From the NCBI RefSeq assembly GCF_001517405.1, contig NZ_LN907827.1, positions 872,586 through 936,585 on the forward strand: 64,000 nt of DNA, in the 5' to 3' direction. Shown here piece by piece: positions 1 through 9,852 of this stretch. Both the position numbers and the translations under genes were made by a program. Position 1 is the stretch's first letter. Each line of letters starts with the position of its first letter. Under the pieces are notes generated by a model. That model was given only the letters and a program-made list of their open reading frames with translations, ran no database searches and was not told the DNA's origin. Source of the DNA: Duffyella gerundensis. GTDB lineage: Bacteria; Pseudomonadota; Gammaproteobacteria; Enterobacterales; Enterobacteriaceae.

Positions 1-166
1 TCAGATAGTCGGGCTGATCCTGCGGGCCATACGGCGGCGTGCGATAAAAAGAGGAAACGGCCACCACGCGGGTTTGCGGTATCGCCGCCAGCGCATCCAG
101 GGCGTTTTGCACCTGTTGCAGCGGGTCGGCGAGATTGCTCCCTAAGGCGAGCCAGACCGGTTTCAT
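1..166 (-). CDS. folK: Hydroxymethyl-dihydropterin pyrophosphokinase FolK, N-terminal 55 residues (cut by window edge)
   Basis: FolK transfers pyrophosphate from ATP to 6-hydroxymethyl-7,8-dihydropterin in cytosolic folate synthesis. Reading the minus strand from ATG at 166 gives 55 codons beginning [18 protein letters not shown] and reaching the conserved [19 protein letters not shown] stretch, both typical of the FolK N-terminus. The rest, including the ATP and Mg sites, lies outside the window. Its ATG overlaps the pcnB TGA as ATGA, so translation is probably coupled to pcnB, the order also seen in E. coli (pcnB-folK). Confidence 0.93.
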   Translation of the reverse strand, partial: MKPVWLALGSNLADPLQQVQNALDALAAIPQTRVVAVSSFYRTPPYGPQDQPDYL

Positions 167-1593
167 GCGTTGGTGCTGTTGTTATCGCGGCGCGGACCGG
201 CAGGACGTTTGCGCGGACGGCGGGTGCGACGACGTGCAGTCGGCTCATCATCCAGCGTATTCATCATGTTTTTCTGCTGTGGCGGCGCCGCGGCCTGGAA
301 TTCACCCCACCAGTGCGTCAGACGCAGCAGTTCCGGGCTGTTTTCCACTTCGGCGCGCAAGGCCAGCAGATCGTAAGCGGCACGGAATTTCGGATGCTCC
401 ATCAGCTTCCATGCACGCTTGCCCTGACGACGTGAGATGCGCAGCTGAAGCTGCCAGATATCGCGAATCAGGGTCGTGATGCGTTTAGGGATCGCCAGTG
501 CACGGCACGCTTCATCAAGCGTATCGTTCATCGCCAGCGCAAACGCGTCGTAATAGGTCAGTCCGCTTTCCTGCGCTATGCGCTGTGCTGTTTCCAGCTG
601 CGGATACCAGAACATCGCCGCGAACAAAAAGGCCGGATTGACGCGCATCTGATTATGAATGCGGTTATCGGTATTTTTCAGCACCTGCAGCAGCATGCGT
701 TCCATCGGGCTATCTTCCAGCTCGGTGAAATTGCGCGTGATGGTAGGGAACAGCGGCTGAAACAGCTGATATTCACGCAGCAGCAGGTAAGTGTCGTAGC
801 CGTAGCCAGCTTGCAACAGCTTCAGCGACTCTTCGAACAGGCGCGCGGAAGGAATATCACGCAGCAACGACGCCAGGCGAGGAATCGGCTCGGCGGTTTC
901 AGGCGCAATGCTCATTTTCAGCTTTGCCGCAAAACGCACCACGCGCAGCATTCGCACCGGATCTTCGCGGTAGCGCAGTTCCGGATCGCCAATCATGCGC
1001 ACGATACCCTGCTGCAGATCGCTCAGGCCGCCCACATAATCGCGCACGGTGAAATCCGCCACGCTGTAATAAAGGCTGTTGATGGTGAGATCGCGGCGCT
1101 GGGCGTCATCTTCAATATTGCCGAAGATGTTATCGCGCAGCAGCATGCCGCTTTGCGCACGCTGTGACGTGTTACGATCTTCCACTTCGGTCACCACGGC
1201 ATCTTCTGCCTGATGATGACCACGGAAGGTGGCAACCTCGATCACTTCCGGACCGAACATCACGTGCGCCAGACGGAAACGACGTCCAACCAGCCGACAG
1301 TTGCGAAACAGCTTGCGCATCTCTTCAGGCGTGGCGTTGGTGGTCACATCGAAGTCTTTCGGCTTTTGACCCAGCAGCAAATCACGGACGCCACCGCCGA
1401 CCAGATAGGCTTCAAAGCCCGCTTTGTTCAGGCGATAAAGCACCTTGAGGGCATTTTCACTGATGTCTTTACGCGAAATAGTGTGGCTCTCACGAGGGAT
1501 GACGGTCATCAGACGCTTTTCTTCAACCTCTGCGGGCGCCTCTTCATCACGGCTCAAGACTTTCCGGCAAAAATTAGCAACTCGGGAAAAAAT
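163..1593 (-). CDS. pcnB: Poly(A) polymerase I, probable AUU start
   Basis: Adds 3' poly(A) tails to RNA, promoting decay by exonucleases. The protein carries the class II nucleotidyltransferase head ([10 protein letters not shown] then KPKDFDVTT near residues 65-85) and ends in an Arg/Lys-rich tail, as in the family. The first ATG-type or TTG start in frame would drop a conserved N-terminus. Reading upstream from the TTG at 1557 adds [12 protein letters not shown], which aligns with the E. coli N-terminus and begins with ATT at 1591-1593, preceded by a GAGGTG ribosome site. E. coli pcnB is known to start at AUU. With this start the protein has 476 residues. The stop overlaps the folK start. 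Confidence 0.92.
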   Translation of the reverse strand: MFSRVANFCRKVLSRDEEAPAEVEEKRLMTVIPRESHTISRKDISENALKVLYRLNKAGFEAYLVGGGVRDLLLGQKPKDFDVTTNATPEEMRKLFRNCRLVGRRFRLAHVMFGPEVIEVATFRGHHQAEDAVVTEVEDRNTSQRAQSGMLLRDNIFGNIEDDAQRRDLTINSLYYSVADFTVRDYVGGLSDLQQGIVRMIGDPELRYREDPVRMLRVVRFAAKLKMSIAPETAEPIPRLASLLRDIPSARLFEESLKLLQAGYGYDTYLLLREYQLFQPLFPTITRNFTELEDSPMERMLLQVLKNTDNRIHNQMRVNPAFLFAAMFWYPQLETAQRIAQESGLTYYDAFALAMNDTLDEACRALAIPKRITTLIRDIWQLQLRISRRQGKRAWKLMEHPKFRAAYDLLALRAEVENSPELLRLTHWWGEFQAAAPPQQKNMMNTLDDEPTARRRTRRPRKRPAGPRRDNNSTNA

Positions 1594-1665
1594 GGGACAC
1601 CTCGATAGTGACTAAATAAAAATAGCGGCTAATCATAGCCTGCTACGAAACATTTGAAAATGCCG

Positions 1666-2541
1666 TTATCTTATCGCGCCATCCTGACGCGGTATGCTGC
1701 GGCGATCCCAGGCAGCAATTGCCTGCTCAAGCAACTGCGATAATGAGAGATCCTGCCAGCCCGTGCTGACCGTCTGACCGAGAAAACGCAGCGCATTCAC
1801 CAGCGTGGGACGCGGATCGCCCGTGGGCAACGGCGGCGCATGATTCTGCTTGGAGAGCTTGTTGCCATCGGGGTTTAACGCTAACGGCAGATGCAGCCAG
1901 GCCGGCGCAGGCCAGCTGAATTGTTCATACAGCGCAATCTGGCGCACCGTCGGCTCGATCAAATCGGCGCCGCGCACCACCTCGGTGACACCCTGAAAAT
2001 GGTCATCCACGACTACCGCCAGGTTATAGGCAAACAGCCCGTCGCGGCGATGGATAATGAAATCTTCCTGCGCCAGCGCGGCATCCGCCACAACATCGCC
2101 ACGCAGCAGATCGTGAAACTGGTACACCGGATGATGCTGACGTAAGCGCAGCGCGGCATTTTCCGGCCCGTAACCGGCATCGCGACAGTGGCCATCGTAA
2201 TAGCCCCCTGTCTGCTGAATGCGGCTACGTGAGCAGCGACAAAAATAACTTTGCCGATGCTGCTGCAACCAGCGTAACGCTTCACGGTATGCCTCATGCC
2301 GCTGCGATTGCCACAGCACCTCGCCATCCCAGTGCAGCCCATAATGATCGAGCTGCTGCAGGATCGCACTGGCTGCACCCGGTACTTCACGTGGCGGATC
2401 GATATCTTCTATACGCACCAGCCAGCGCCCGTGCTGCGCGCGCGCATCAAGGTAACTGCCTAAGGCAGCAATCAGAGAGCCAAAATGGAGTTCACCGGAA
2501 GGAGAGGGCGCAAAACGGCCAGTGCAGGTTGATGACGTCAT
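1666..2541 (-). CDS. gluQ: Glutamyl-queuosine tRNA(Asp) synthetase
   Basis: A truncated glutamyl-tRNA synthetase paralogue that attaches glutamate to the queuosine base of tRNA(Asp) rather than to the 3' end. Seen in the 291 residues: the class I HIGH-like segment [12 protein letters not shown] near residues 12-23, a zinc-type cluster CRCSRS with Y and C further on (about 101-119), and the KMSKS-like KLSKQ near residue 230. The anticodon-binding half of GluRS is absent, as expected. It lies directly downstream of dksA on the same strand, with a hairpin between them, the arrangement known from E. coli and Shigella. Confidence 0.95.
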   Translation of the reverse strand: MTSSTCTGRFAPSPSGELHFGSLIAALGSYLDARAQHGRWLVRIEDIDPPREVPGAASAILQQLDHYGLHWDGEVLWQSQRHEAYREALRWLQQHRQSYFCRCSRSRIQQTGGYYDGHCRDAGYGPENAALRLRQHHPVYQFHDLLRGDVVADAALAQEDFIIHRRDGLFAYNLAVVVDDHFQGVTEVVRGADLIEPTVRQIALYEQFSWPAPAWLHLPLALNPDGNKLSKQNHAPPLPTGDPRPTLVNALRFLGQTVSTGWQDLSLSQLLEQAIAAWDRRSIPRQDGAIR

Positions 2542-2550
2542 AATAATGAC

Positions 2551-2582
2551 GCGCAGCGGGAAACTCCTGTTTCCAACTGCGC
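2551..2582 (-). terminator. Hairpin between dksA and gluQ
   Basis: GCGCAG (2551-2556) pairs with CTGCGC (2577-2582), and GGAAAC (2559-2564) with GTTTCC (2569-2574) around a TCCT loop. On the minus strand it is followed by a weak T-rich stretch just before the gluQ ATG. In Shigella flexneri a terminator here is reported to limit gluQ expression from the dksA promoter. The structure is visible; its activity is inferred. Confidence 0.65.
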
Positions 2583-2592
2583 GCGAGCGGCC

Positions 2593-3048
2593 TTAGCCAG
2601 CCATCTGTTTTTCGCGGATTTCAGCCAGCGTTTTGCAGTCAATGCACAGATCGGCGGTAGGACGCGCTTCCAGTCGGCGAATACCGATTTCAACACCGCA
2701 GGAATCGCAGTAGCCAAAATCATCATCTTCGACTTTCTTCAGCGTTTTCTCGATCTTCTTGATCAGCTTACGCTCGCGATCGCGGTTACGCAGTTCAAGA
2801 CTGAACTCCTCTTCCTGAGCGGCACGGTCGACCGGATCGGGAAAATTAGCGGCTTCGTCCTGCATGTGTGAAACTGTGCGATCGACTTCGTCCCGCAGTT
2901 GATTACGCCAGGCTTCAAGAATCTTCCTGAAGTGAGTCAGCTGGGCTTCGTTCATATACTCTTCGCCCGCTTTCTCCTGGTATGGCTCCACCCCAGCAAT
3001 GGCTAGGATACTCAGGGACGATGTTTTACGGTTTTGCCCTTCTTGCAT
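2593..3048 (-). CDS. dksA: RNA polymerase-binding transcription factor DksA
   Basis: DksA enters the RNA polymerase secondary channel and acts with ppGpp in the stringent response. The 151-residue protein has the family's exact length. It shows the coiled-coil with tip acidic residues D71 and D74, and the zinc finger cysteines C114, C117, C135 and C138. The start is set at the ATG at 3048, preceded by an AGGAGA ribosome site; a longer reading frame to 3075 lacks support. It is first of a dksA-gluQ unit. A likely target, the rrn P1 promoter, lies in this same window. Confidence 0.98.
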   Translation of the reverse strand: MQEGQNRKTSSLSILAIAGVEPYQEKAGEEYMNEAQLTHFRKILEAWRNQLRDEVDRTVSHMQDEAANFPDPVDRAAQEEEFSLELRNRDRERKLIKKIEKTLKKVEDDDFGYCDSCGVEIGIRRLEARPTADLCIDCKTLAEIREKQMAG

Positions 3049-3225
3049 GTTGTTTCTCCTGGATAACACGCACAATCGATCCCCAACGGGGAAAAAACAG
3101 GCCGCTATAAATAACAGAAGCCGTCAAGGTTAGCAATTAATCCTGAACATGACTTGACAAGCCTGTGAGGAACCACGTAATGAGCGTCACGTAAGGTGCG
3201 TTTTTAACACGTCTTTTCGCACTAA

Positions 3226-3933
3226 TTATGACAATTCCACCCGCACAGATTTATTCAGTCTCATGCCCGTCGACGACAATTGCGCCTGATAAGCCAGCAG
3301 CTCAACGCCGCTCTGTTGCGCCTGTACCAGCAGCTCTGCGTAGCGCGCGTCAATGTGGCGCGCGGGGGAAACGTCCTCAATCCCCGAATGCAAAACTGCA
3401 AACAATAACACCGCGCGGTTGCCGCCCTCGGCAATCTTGCTTAACTCACGAAGATGCTTCTGGCCTCGCTCGGTTACCGCATCCGGAAACCAGCCTCTAC
3501 CTTCTTGTAAAAGCGTTACGGATTTGACTTCAATATAGCACTCAGGTCTCGCTTCCGCCTGTAACAGGAAATCAATACGGCTGCGCTCATCGCCGTATTT
3601 CACCTCCGATCGCAGCCCGCTGTAGCCGCTCAGCTCCGGCAAACACTGCGCCAGTAAGGCTTCGCGTACTAACTGATTGGCGCGCAGGGTGTTTACACAA
3701 ATAAAATGGCCCTGTTTTGTTTCAGTTATTTCCCAGCTGTGCGGGTACTTTCGCGTGGTGCTGGCGGAGGTGGAATACCAGACGGTGTCGCCCGGGGTGG
3801 CGCAGCCGGTCATCGCGCCGGTGTTTGCGCAGTGTAGGGTGAGCGTGTCGCCCTGGGGCGTCACCACATCGGCCAGAAAGCGTTTATAACGCGCAATCAG
3901 CCGGGAAGATTGTAACGGCGGTGAAAATTCCAA
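3226..3933 (-). CDS. sfsA: Sugar fermentation stimulation protein SfsA, probable TTG start
   Basis: A conserved nuclease-fold family protein (DNA-binding, linked in E. coli to maltose metabolism); the biochemical role is unsettled. The PD-(D/E)xK-like core is visible as RSRIDFLL followed by [10 protein letters not shown] near residues 117-142. An in-frame ATG exists at 3951, but an AAAGGAG ribosome site lies inside that extension, five bases before a TTG at 3933. Starting there gives 235 residues beginning LEFSPPLQ, matching the known E. coli N-terminus and length. The ATG form would overlap thpR by 8 bases; both belong to one minus-strand run. Confidence 0.9.
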   Translation of the reverse strand: MEFSPPLQSSRLIARYKRFLADVVTPQGDTLTLHCANTGAMTGCATPGDTVWYSTSASTTRKYPHSWEITETKQGHFICVNTLRANQLVREALLAQCLPELSGYSGLRSEVKYGDERSRIDFLLQAEARPECYIEVKSVTLLQEGRGWFPDAVTERGQKHLRELSKIAEGGNRAVLLFAVLHSGIEDVSPARHIDARYAELLVQAQQSGVELLAYQAQLSSTGMRLNKSVRVELS

Positions 3934-3943
3934 CGTGGCTCCT

Positions 3944-4471
3944 TTATTCACTCAACGGCCAGCTGTCGAGCAGATGATAGCGGGTGCGTCCCTGTGTCTG
4001 CATCGACTGGAACAACGAAAATTGCGTGATATCGCAGCTAAATGAAAAATCGCGGGGCGGCAGCGAAAGCGGCTGCGTCACCCCACGTAATAGCGTGATA
4101 TGGGGATGAAACGGCTGCGGGCTTTGATGGCAACCGTTACGCGCCGCCTGTGAACGAAGCAGGGCGGCCAGCTGCAACAATCCGCGCGGTGCCTGGCGCG
4201 TACCCAGCCAGACTACGCCTGGCCGTGGCCAATGGCCGGCGTCGTTCAGGGTCAGCGAAAAGCCGGGCTGACGAATGCGCGCGGCAAGCTGACTGAGCGC
4301 CGTGGCTTTTTCAGTGTGAACATCGCCCAGAAACGCCAGCGTCAGATGCAGGTTTGCCGCCGCCACCGGATAGCCGATGTCAGCCGGAAAAGCCTGCGCG
4401 CGCCAGCTCACGATCTGTTGCTGTAAAGCGTCAGGCAGCGCGAGGCCAAAGAATAAACGTCGTGTCTGCAT
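3944..4471 (-). CDS. thpR: RNA 2',3'-cyclic phosphodiesterase (LigT/ThpR family)
   Basis: A two-histidine phosphoesterase that opens 2',3'-cyclic phosphates and, in E. coli, can make 2'-5' RNA linkages in vitro. The two catalytic HxT motifs are intact: H42-L-T44 and H124-I-T126 in a 175-residue protein, the family's usual size. It is the first gene of the minus-strand thpR-sfsA pair and is divergent from hrpB, with about 75 bases between them holding both promoters. Confidence 0.94.
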   Translation of the reverse strand: MQTRRLFFGLALPDALQQQIVSWRAQAFPADIGYPVAAANLHLTLAFLGDVHTEKATALSQLAARIRQPGFSLTLNDAGHWPRPGVVWLGTRQAPRGLLQLAALLRSQAARNGCHQSPQPFHPHITLLRGVTQPLSLPPRDFSFSCDITQFSLFQSMQTQGRTRYHLLDSWPLSE

Positions 4472-4546
4472 AGCGGTCTCCGGTAAACAAGACGGGAATG
4501 CTACAATGTTCGCCAGCTTATCACCACGCGATCGCGGAGTTTTCGT

Positions 4547-6994
4547 TTGAGTGTTTTACCGGTCAGTGCCGTCCTGCCGCAAGTGCTTGATGCGCTTCAG
4601 CAGCACCCTCAGGTTTTACTGGTTGCGCCGACCGGCGCGGGCAAATCAACCTGGCTTCCCCTACAGATTCTGCAGCAATCAACGCTTACTGGTCGCATTT
4701 TGCTGCTGGAGCCACGGCGACTGGCGGCGCGCAACGTGGCGCAACGGCTGGCGGAGCAGCTCGGCGAGCAGCCGGGCGAGACCGTAGGCTATCGCATGCG
4801 GGCGGAAACGCGCGTTGGGCCAGGTACGCGGCTGGAGGTGGTAACCGAAGGAATTCTGACCCGCATGCTGCAGCAGGATCCGATGCTTGATGGCGTGGCG
4901 CTGGTGATTCTGGATGAGTTTCATGAACGCAGTATTCAGGCCGACCTGGCGCTGGCGCTGCTGCTGGATGTGCAATCTGGTCTGCGTGACGATCTCAGAG
5001 TGCTGATCATGTCCGCCACGCTGGATAACAGCGCACTGCAAACGCTGCTGCCAGCGGCACCGCTGATCGTCTCTGAAGGACGCAGCTTTCCGGTCGAACG
5101 TCGCTATCTCTCGTTGCCAACTCAGCTACGGTTTGATGAAGCAGTAGCGCGGGAAGTGGCGCAGCTGTTGCGCGAAGAAAGCGGCTCGCTGCTGCTGTTT
5201 TTGCCCGGCGTGGGCGAAATTGAGCGGGTGAAAAATCAGCTGGCAGAACGCGTTGCGGCAGATGTCGATCTCTGCCCGCTCTACGGCGCTTTGCCGCTGG
5301 CGGCTCAGCAGCGTGCCATCATGCCCGCGGCCGCCGGACGGCGCAAAGTGGTGCTGGCGACTAACATCGCTGAAACCAGCCTGACCATTGAGGGTATCCG
5401 GCTGGTGGTCGACAGCGCGCAGGAGCGGGTGAGCCTTTTTGATGCACGCGGCGGCTTGAGCCGACTGATTACCCAACGTATCAGCCAGGCGTCAATGACT
5501 CAGCGTGCAGGCCGCGCCGGTCGCCTGGAAGCGGGCATCTGTTTGCATCTGCTGGCGAAAGAGCAGGCGGAGCGGGCACCCGCGCAAAGTGAAGCGGAGA
5601 TTCTGCACAGCGATCTTGCCGCGCTGTGGCTGGAGCTGCTGCAATGGGGCTGCCGCGAGGTAAATCAGTTGCGCTGGCTCGATATGCCGCCCGCAGGCCA
5701 TCTGCAGGCAGCGCAGCGGCTGTTGCAGCTGCTGGATGCCACCGATCAGTCGGCGCAGCTCAGCGCTAAAGGGCGGCGCATGGCGCAGCTGGGCAGCGAT
5801 CCGCGGCTGGCCGCGCTGATGATCGCCGCCGGCAACGATCGTCATCAGGTCGCCAGCGCCACGCGGCTGGTGGCGATTCTTGAAGAGCCGCCGCGTCAGG
5901 GCAGCGTGGATCTGCGTGATGCCTTCTTTCAGACGCCGCCGCACTGGCAGCGCCGCGCGCGCCAGCTGCAAAAACGGTTACAGCAGCCTGAGGGCCACGC
6001 GGACGTTGCGCATCTGCCTGCGCTGATGGCCAGCGCCTTTCCCGATCGTCTGGCTCAGCGCCGCGGACAGCAGGGGCGCTATCAGCTGGCAAGCGGTATT
6101 GGCGCCATGCTGGAAACTGACCATGCGTTAACGCGCTATGAATGGCTATTTGCCCCGCTGCTGCTGCAAAACGGCGCGCAGCCGGACGCACGTATGCTGC
6201 TGGCGATGCCGGTTGAGATCACCGAACTGCTCGCCGCCGCGCCGCAACTGGTGCGGCAAACCACCGAAGTAGAGTGGGATGAAGAAAAAGGCACGCTACG
6301 TGCGTGGCAGCGCGAGCAAATCGGCGCGCTGGTGCTAAAATCGCAGCCGCTGGCGAAGCCGGAAAAAGCGCAAATGCAGGCGGCCATGCTGCGCTGGATC
6401 GAACAGAAAGGTCTGACGGTGCTGAACTGGACGCCTGAGGCGACGCAGTTGCGTTTACGCCTGCACTGCGCTGCTGCCTGGTTGCCGGAAGGCAACTGGC
6501 CCGCCGTGGATGATGCCACGCTGCTGGCGACGCTGGATCGCTGGCTGTTGCCGATGATGGGCGAGGTGCGGGACCTGAAAAGTCTGCGTCAGGTCAACCT
6601 CGTCAACGCGCTCTTACACTTACTCACATGGTCGCAACGGCAGCGGCTGGATAGTGCGCTGCCAACTCACTACACTGTGCCGACCGGCAGCCGCCTGCCG
6701 ATCCGTTATGATGAAGAAAAACCGCCTGCGCTGGCGGTGCGTCTGCAGGAGATGTTCGGCGAGGCGCAGAATCCAGCCGTGGCGGAAGGCCGGATAGCGC
6801 TGGTACTGGAACTGCTCTCACCGGCGCAGCGACCGTTGCAAATTACCCGCGATCTGGCGGCCTTCTGGCAGGGCGCCTGGCAGCAGGTACAGAAAGAGAT
6901 GAAAGGGCGTTACCCCAAACATCTCTGGCCGGATGATCCGGCCAATGCGCTGCCCACGCGGCGTACTAAGAAGTTTTCCCCGCCTGAGAAATAA
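4547..6994 (+). CDS. hrpB: ATP-dependent helicase HrpB (DEAH-box)
   Basis: A DExH-box RNA-helicase-like protein of unknown substrate in proteobacteria. In 815 residues I see the Walker A TGAGKST (29-35), the Walker B DEFH, SAT motif III, TNIAETS, and the motif VI QRAGRAGR, followed by the long HrpB-specific C-terminal region. The start is a TTG at 4547; the resulting N-terminus (MSVLPVSAVLP) matches E. coli (MSSLPVAAVLP), so TTG is preferred over internal ATGs. It stands alone, followed by mrcB. Confidence 0.95.
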   Translation: MSVLPVSAVLPQVLDALQQHPQVLLVAPTGAGKSTWLPLQILQQSTLTGRILLLEPRRLAARNVAQRLAEQLGEQPGETVGYRMRAETRVGPGTRLEVVTEGILTRMLQQDPMLDGVALVILDEFHERSIQADLALALLLDVQSGLRDDLRVLIMSATLDNSALQTLLPAAPLIVSEGRSFPVERRYLSLPTQLRFDEAVAREVAQLLREESGSLLLFLPGVGEIERVKNQLAERVAADVDLCPLYGALPLAAQQRAIMPAAAGRRKVVLATNIAETSLTIEGIRLVVDSAQERVSLFDARGGLSRLITQRISQASMTQRAGRAGRLEAGICLHLLAKEQAERAPAQSEAEILHSDLAALWLELLQWGCREVNQLRWLDMPPAGHLQAAQRLLQLLDATDQSAQLSAKGRRMAQLGSDPRLAALMIAAGNDRHQVASATRLVAILEEPPRQGSVDLRDAFFQTPPHWQRRARQLQKRLQQPEGHADVAHLPALMASAFPDRLAQRRGQQGRYQLASGIGAMLETDHALTRYEWLFAPLLLQNGAQPDARMLLAMPVEITELLAAAPQLVRQTTEVEWDEEKGTLRAWQREQIGALVLKSQPLAKPEKAQMQAAMLRWIEQKGLTVLNWTPEATQLRLRLHCAAAWLPEGNWPAVDDATLLATLDRWLLPMMGEVRDLKSLRQVNLVNALLHLLTWSQRQRLDSALPTHYTVPTGSRLPIRYDEEKPPALAVRLQEMFGEAQNPAVAEGRIALVLELLSPAQRPLQITRDLAAFWQGAWQQVQKEMKGRYPKHLWPDDPANALPTRRTKKFSPPEK

Positions 6995-7098
6995 ACGGCA
7001 TCAGTGCCACTATTTCAGAGGGTTCTGTCAGGGAAAAATAAGAAAAGCGTATAGAGTACTCGGCCTTGCCGACGGCTAACTCTGGAGAAACAAAACTG

Positions 7099-9645
7099 AT
7101 GTCTGGAGACGATCGCGAACCGATAGGACGCAAAGGAAAGTCCTCCACACCGCCACGCAAGCCGGCGGTAAAAGGTCGCCGCAGGGAACGGGAAGAAGAG
7201 AACGTGCAGGATGATTTCGATAATGATGAAGAAGAGGTTGCGCCGATGCCGCGTAAGGGAAAAGGGCGTCCGCCTGTGAAAAAACGGCGCTGGTTAGGGC
7301 TGCTGATAAAGCTGTTCCTGGTATTTGTGGTGGCGATGGCTGCCTATGGGGTTTATCTCGACTCGGAGATCCGCAGCCGTATTGATGGCAAGGTGTGGCA
7401 ACTGCCTGCCGCCGTTTATGGCCGTATGGTTAGCCTTGAGCCGGGCATGTCCTACAACAAAAAAGAGATGATTGCGCTGCTGGAAGGCACGCAGTATCGC
7501 GAAGTTACGCGGATGACGCGGCCTGGTGAATTCACCGTACAGGCCAACAGCATTGAAATGATCCGTCGACCGTTTGATTTTCCCGACAGCAAAGAAGGGC
7601 AGATTCGTGCGCGTCTGAGCTTCAGTAACGGCAAGCTCAGCGAGATTAAAAACCTCGACAGCAACCGCGACTTTGGTTTCTTCCGTCTCGATCCGCGGCT
7701 GATTACGATGTTGCAGTCGCCCAACGGCGAGCAGCGCCTGTTCGTGCCACGCGCCGGGTTCCCGGATCTACTGGTCGATACGCTGGTGGCAACGGAAGAC
7801 CGTCACTTCTATCAGCATGATGGCGTGAGTTTATCCTCGATTGGCCGTGCTTTTATTGCCAACATTACCGCCGGTCGTGCGGTGCAGGGCGGCAGTACCT
7901 TAACGCAGCAGCTGGCGAAGAACCTGTTCCTGACCAGCGAGCGCTCGCTGTGGCGTAAAGCGCGTGAAGCCTATATGGCGGTGATCATGGATGCGCGCTA
8001 CAGCAAAGATCGCATCCTTGAGCTTTACCTGAATGAGGTTTATCTCGGTCAGGCGGGTAACGATCAGATCCGCGGCTTCCCGCTGGCCAGCCTCTACTAC
8101 TTTGGTCGTCCGGTGGATGAGCTGAGTCTCGATCAGCAGGCGCTGTTGGTGGGCATGGTGAAAGGCGCATCGCTCTACAATCCGTGGCGTAATCCGAAGC
8201 TGGCGCTGGAACGCCGCAATCTCGTGCTGCGTTTGCTGCAACAGCAGAAGGTGATCGATCAGGAGCTGTATGACATGCTCAGCGCTCGTCCGCTCGGCGT
8301 GCAGCCGAAAGGCGGCGTGATCACGCCACAGCCAGCGTTTATGCAGATGGTGCGTAACGAGCTGCAGGCGAAAATGGGCGATAAGGTCAAAGACCTCTCC
8401 GGTGTGAAAATCTTCACCACGCTTGATTCCGTCTCCCAGGATGCCGCCGAACAGGCGGTGGAAGAGGGCATTCCAGCGCTGAAAAAACAGCGTGGATTGA
8501 AGGATCTGGAAACCGCGATGGTGGTGGTGGATCGCTTTACCGGCGAGGTACGTGCCATGGTGGGCGGAGCGAACCCGCAGTTTGCCGGTTATAACCGTGC
8601 GCTGCAGGCGCGTCGTTCCATCGGCTCGCTGGCAAAACCAGCTACTTACCTGACCGCGCTCAGCCAGCCAGACAGCTATCGCCTCAACAGCTGGATTGCC
8701 GATGAGCCAATCGCGCTGAAGCAGCCTAACGGCCAGATCTGGAAACCGCAGAACGACGATCGCCGCTTTAGCGGTAAAGTGATGCTGGTGGATGCGCTGA
8801 CCAACTCCATGAACGTACCAACGGTAAATCTCGGCATGACGCTGGGACTGGCCAGCGTGGTAGATACCTGGACCAAACTGGGCGTGCCGAAAGATCAGCT
8901 GAATCCGGTGCCTTCGATGCTGCTCGGTGCCATGAACCTGACGCCGGTTGAAGTGGCGCAGGCGTTTCAGTCGATCGCCAGCGGCGGCAACCGTGCGCCA
9001 CTGTCGGCACTGCGTTCGGTGATTGCTGAAGATGGCACGGTGCTTTATCAGAGCTTCCCGCAGGCGGAACGCGTTGAACCGGCACAGGCCGCTTATCTGA
9101 CGCTGTACACCATGCAGAATGTTGCTGCACGCGGCACTGCCCGAGCGCTGGGCGCACGCTATCCGGGCGCGCATCTGGCGGGCAAAACGGGTACCACCAA
9201 CGATCAGATCGACAGCTGGTTTGCCGGTGTGGATGGTAAAGAGGTGGCGATCACCTGGATTGGCCGCGATAACAATCAAACCACCAAACTTTATGGTGCC
9301 AGCGGCGCGATGCAGATCTATCGTCGCTATCTCGATAATCAGGCGCCGATGCCGCTGGTGTTAACACCACCGGAAGATATCGCGCAGATGAACATCGATT
9401 CTGCGGGGAACTTCGTGTGTGGAACCGGCAGCAGCAGCTGGCGCACCATTCCGGTCTGGACTATCGATGCTAATGCGCTGTGTCAGCAGCAGATGCAGCA
9501 GATGCAGCAGCAACAGCAGCTGTTCCAGCAGCAGCAGGCTCAACAGCAGCAACAGCAGCAGCCAGCGGGACAACCGCAGCAAAACGCGCCGCAGGATGAG
9601 AGCAACGGCGTCGCGGGCTGGATCAAAGATATGTTTGGCAAATAA
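7099..9645 (+). CDS. mrcB: Penicillin-binding protein 1B, bifunctional transglycosylase/transpeptidase
   Basis: Makes and crosslinks peptidoglycan at the inner membrane. The 848-residue protein has a charged cytoplasmic tail, one membrane segment (about 76-96), a UB2H domain, a GT51 glycosyltransferase with catalytic Glu at E233 (ATEDRHFY), and a transpeptidase with SLAK serine S510, a SMN motif and KTGTT. The start at 7099 follows CTGGAG and matches the E. coli N-terminus ([10 protein letters not shown]); an upstream frame to 7066 is unsupported. A second Met, M50 (7246), fits the short gamma form known in E. coli. The C-terminus carries an unusually long glutamine tract (about 9484-9570). 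Confidence 0.97.
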   Translation: MSGDDREPIGRKGKSSTPPRKPAVKGRRREREEENVQDDFDNDEEEVAPMPRKGKGRPPVKKRRWLGLLIKLFLVFVVAMAAYGVYLDSEIRSRIDGKVWQLPAAVYGRMVSLEPGMSYNKKEMIALLEGTQYREVTRMTRPGEFTVQANSIEMIRRPFDFPDSKEGQIRARLSFSNGKLSEIKNLDSNRDFGFFRLDPRLITMLQSPNGEQRLFVPRAGFPDLLVDTLVATEDRHFYQHDGVSLSSIGRAFIANITAGRAVQGGSTLTQQLAKNLFLTSERSLWRKAREAYMAVIMDARYSKDRILELYLNEVYLGQAGNDQIRGFPLASLYYFGRPVDELSLDQQALLVGMVKGASLYNPWRNPKLALERRNLVLRLLQQQKVIDQELYDMLSARPLGVQPKGGVITPQPAFMQMVRNELQAKMGDKVKDLSGVKIFTTLDSVSQDAAEQAVEEGIPALKKQRGLKDLETAMVVVDRFTGEVRAMVGGANPQFAGYNRALQARRSIGSLAKPATYLTALSQPDSYRLNSWIADEPIALKQPNGQIWKPQNDDRRFSGKVMLVDALTNSMNVPTVNLGMTLGLASVVDTWTKLGVPKDQLNPVPSMLLGAMNLTPVEVAQAFQSIASGGNRAPLSALRSVIAEDGTVLYQSFPQAERVEPAQAAYLTLYTMQNVAARGTARALGARYPGAHLAGKTGTTNDQIDSWFAGVDGKEVAITWIGRDNNQTTKLYGASGAMQIYRRYLDNQAPMPLVLTPPEDIAQMNIDSAGNFVCGTGSSSWRTIPVWTIDANALCQQQMQQMQQQQQLFQQQQAQQQQQQQPAGQPQQNAPQDESNGVAGWIKDMFGK
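9481..9591 (+). repeat. CAG/CAA-rich polyglutamine tract in the mrcB C-terminus
   Basis: About 30 of 37 codons here are CAG or CAA, mostly CAG, with a few Met, Leu, Phe, Ala and Pro codons between. The translated tail has runs of up to seven glutamines. E. coli PBP1B also has a Gln-rich tail, but shorter. Tandem CAG makes this a candidate site for slippage and length variation between strains. Confidence 0.85.
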
Positions 9646-9663
9646 TCTCCGGCAGTAACCTGA

Positions 9664-9693
9664 AATCCCGGCCACCATGCCGGGATTTTTTTT
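9664..9693 (+). terminator. Rho-independent terminator of mrcB
   Basis: AATCCCGGC (9664-9672) pairs with GCCGGGATT (9679-9687) around CACCAT and runs into a long T tract. It isolates mrcB from the fhu operon. Confidence 0.92.
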
Positions 9694-9795
9694 GCCTGCT
9701 TTTTACCCGGTCGACGGCTATTTTCTGCTCGCAGGCCGCGCCGGGCGGGGAATTTTGTTGCAGACTTTCCGCCAATTCGCATATTATCCGACCGT

Positions 9796-9814
9796 TATAA
9801 TAATAATTCTCGTT
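9796..9814 (+). promoter_or_regulatory. Possible Fur box upstream of fhuA
   Basis: A TATAATAATAATTCTCGTT stretch matches about 12 of 19 positions of the classical Fur box, 38 bases before the fhuA start. Iron repression of fhuACDB by Fur is established in E. coli. The match is AT-rich and imperfect, so the exact site is uncertain. Confidence 0.4.
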
Positions 9815-9852
9815 TCGTTTCGCTTTCATCCTTCTTATTGCTGAGAAAAACT

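Noticed and set aside
7900..9279. 459-codon open frame antisense to mrcB
   Set aside because: It mirrors the codon pattern of mrcB on the other strand; the translation has no recognisable domain or ribosome site, and mrcB itself is certain.
9481..9591. CAG-rich tract as a CRISPR or other non-coding repeat array
   Set aside because: The repeat is in frame in mrcB with no spacers; it is a coding polyglutamine tract.
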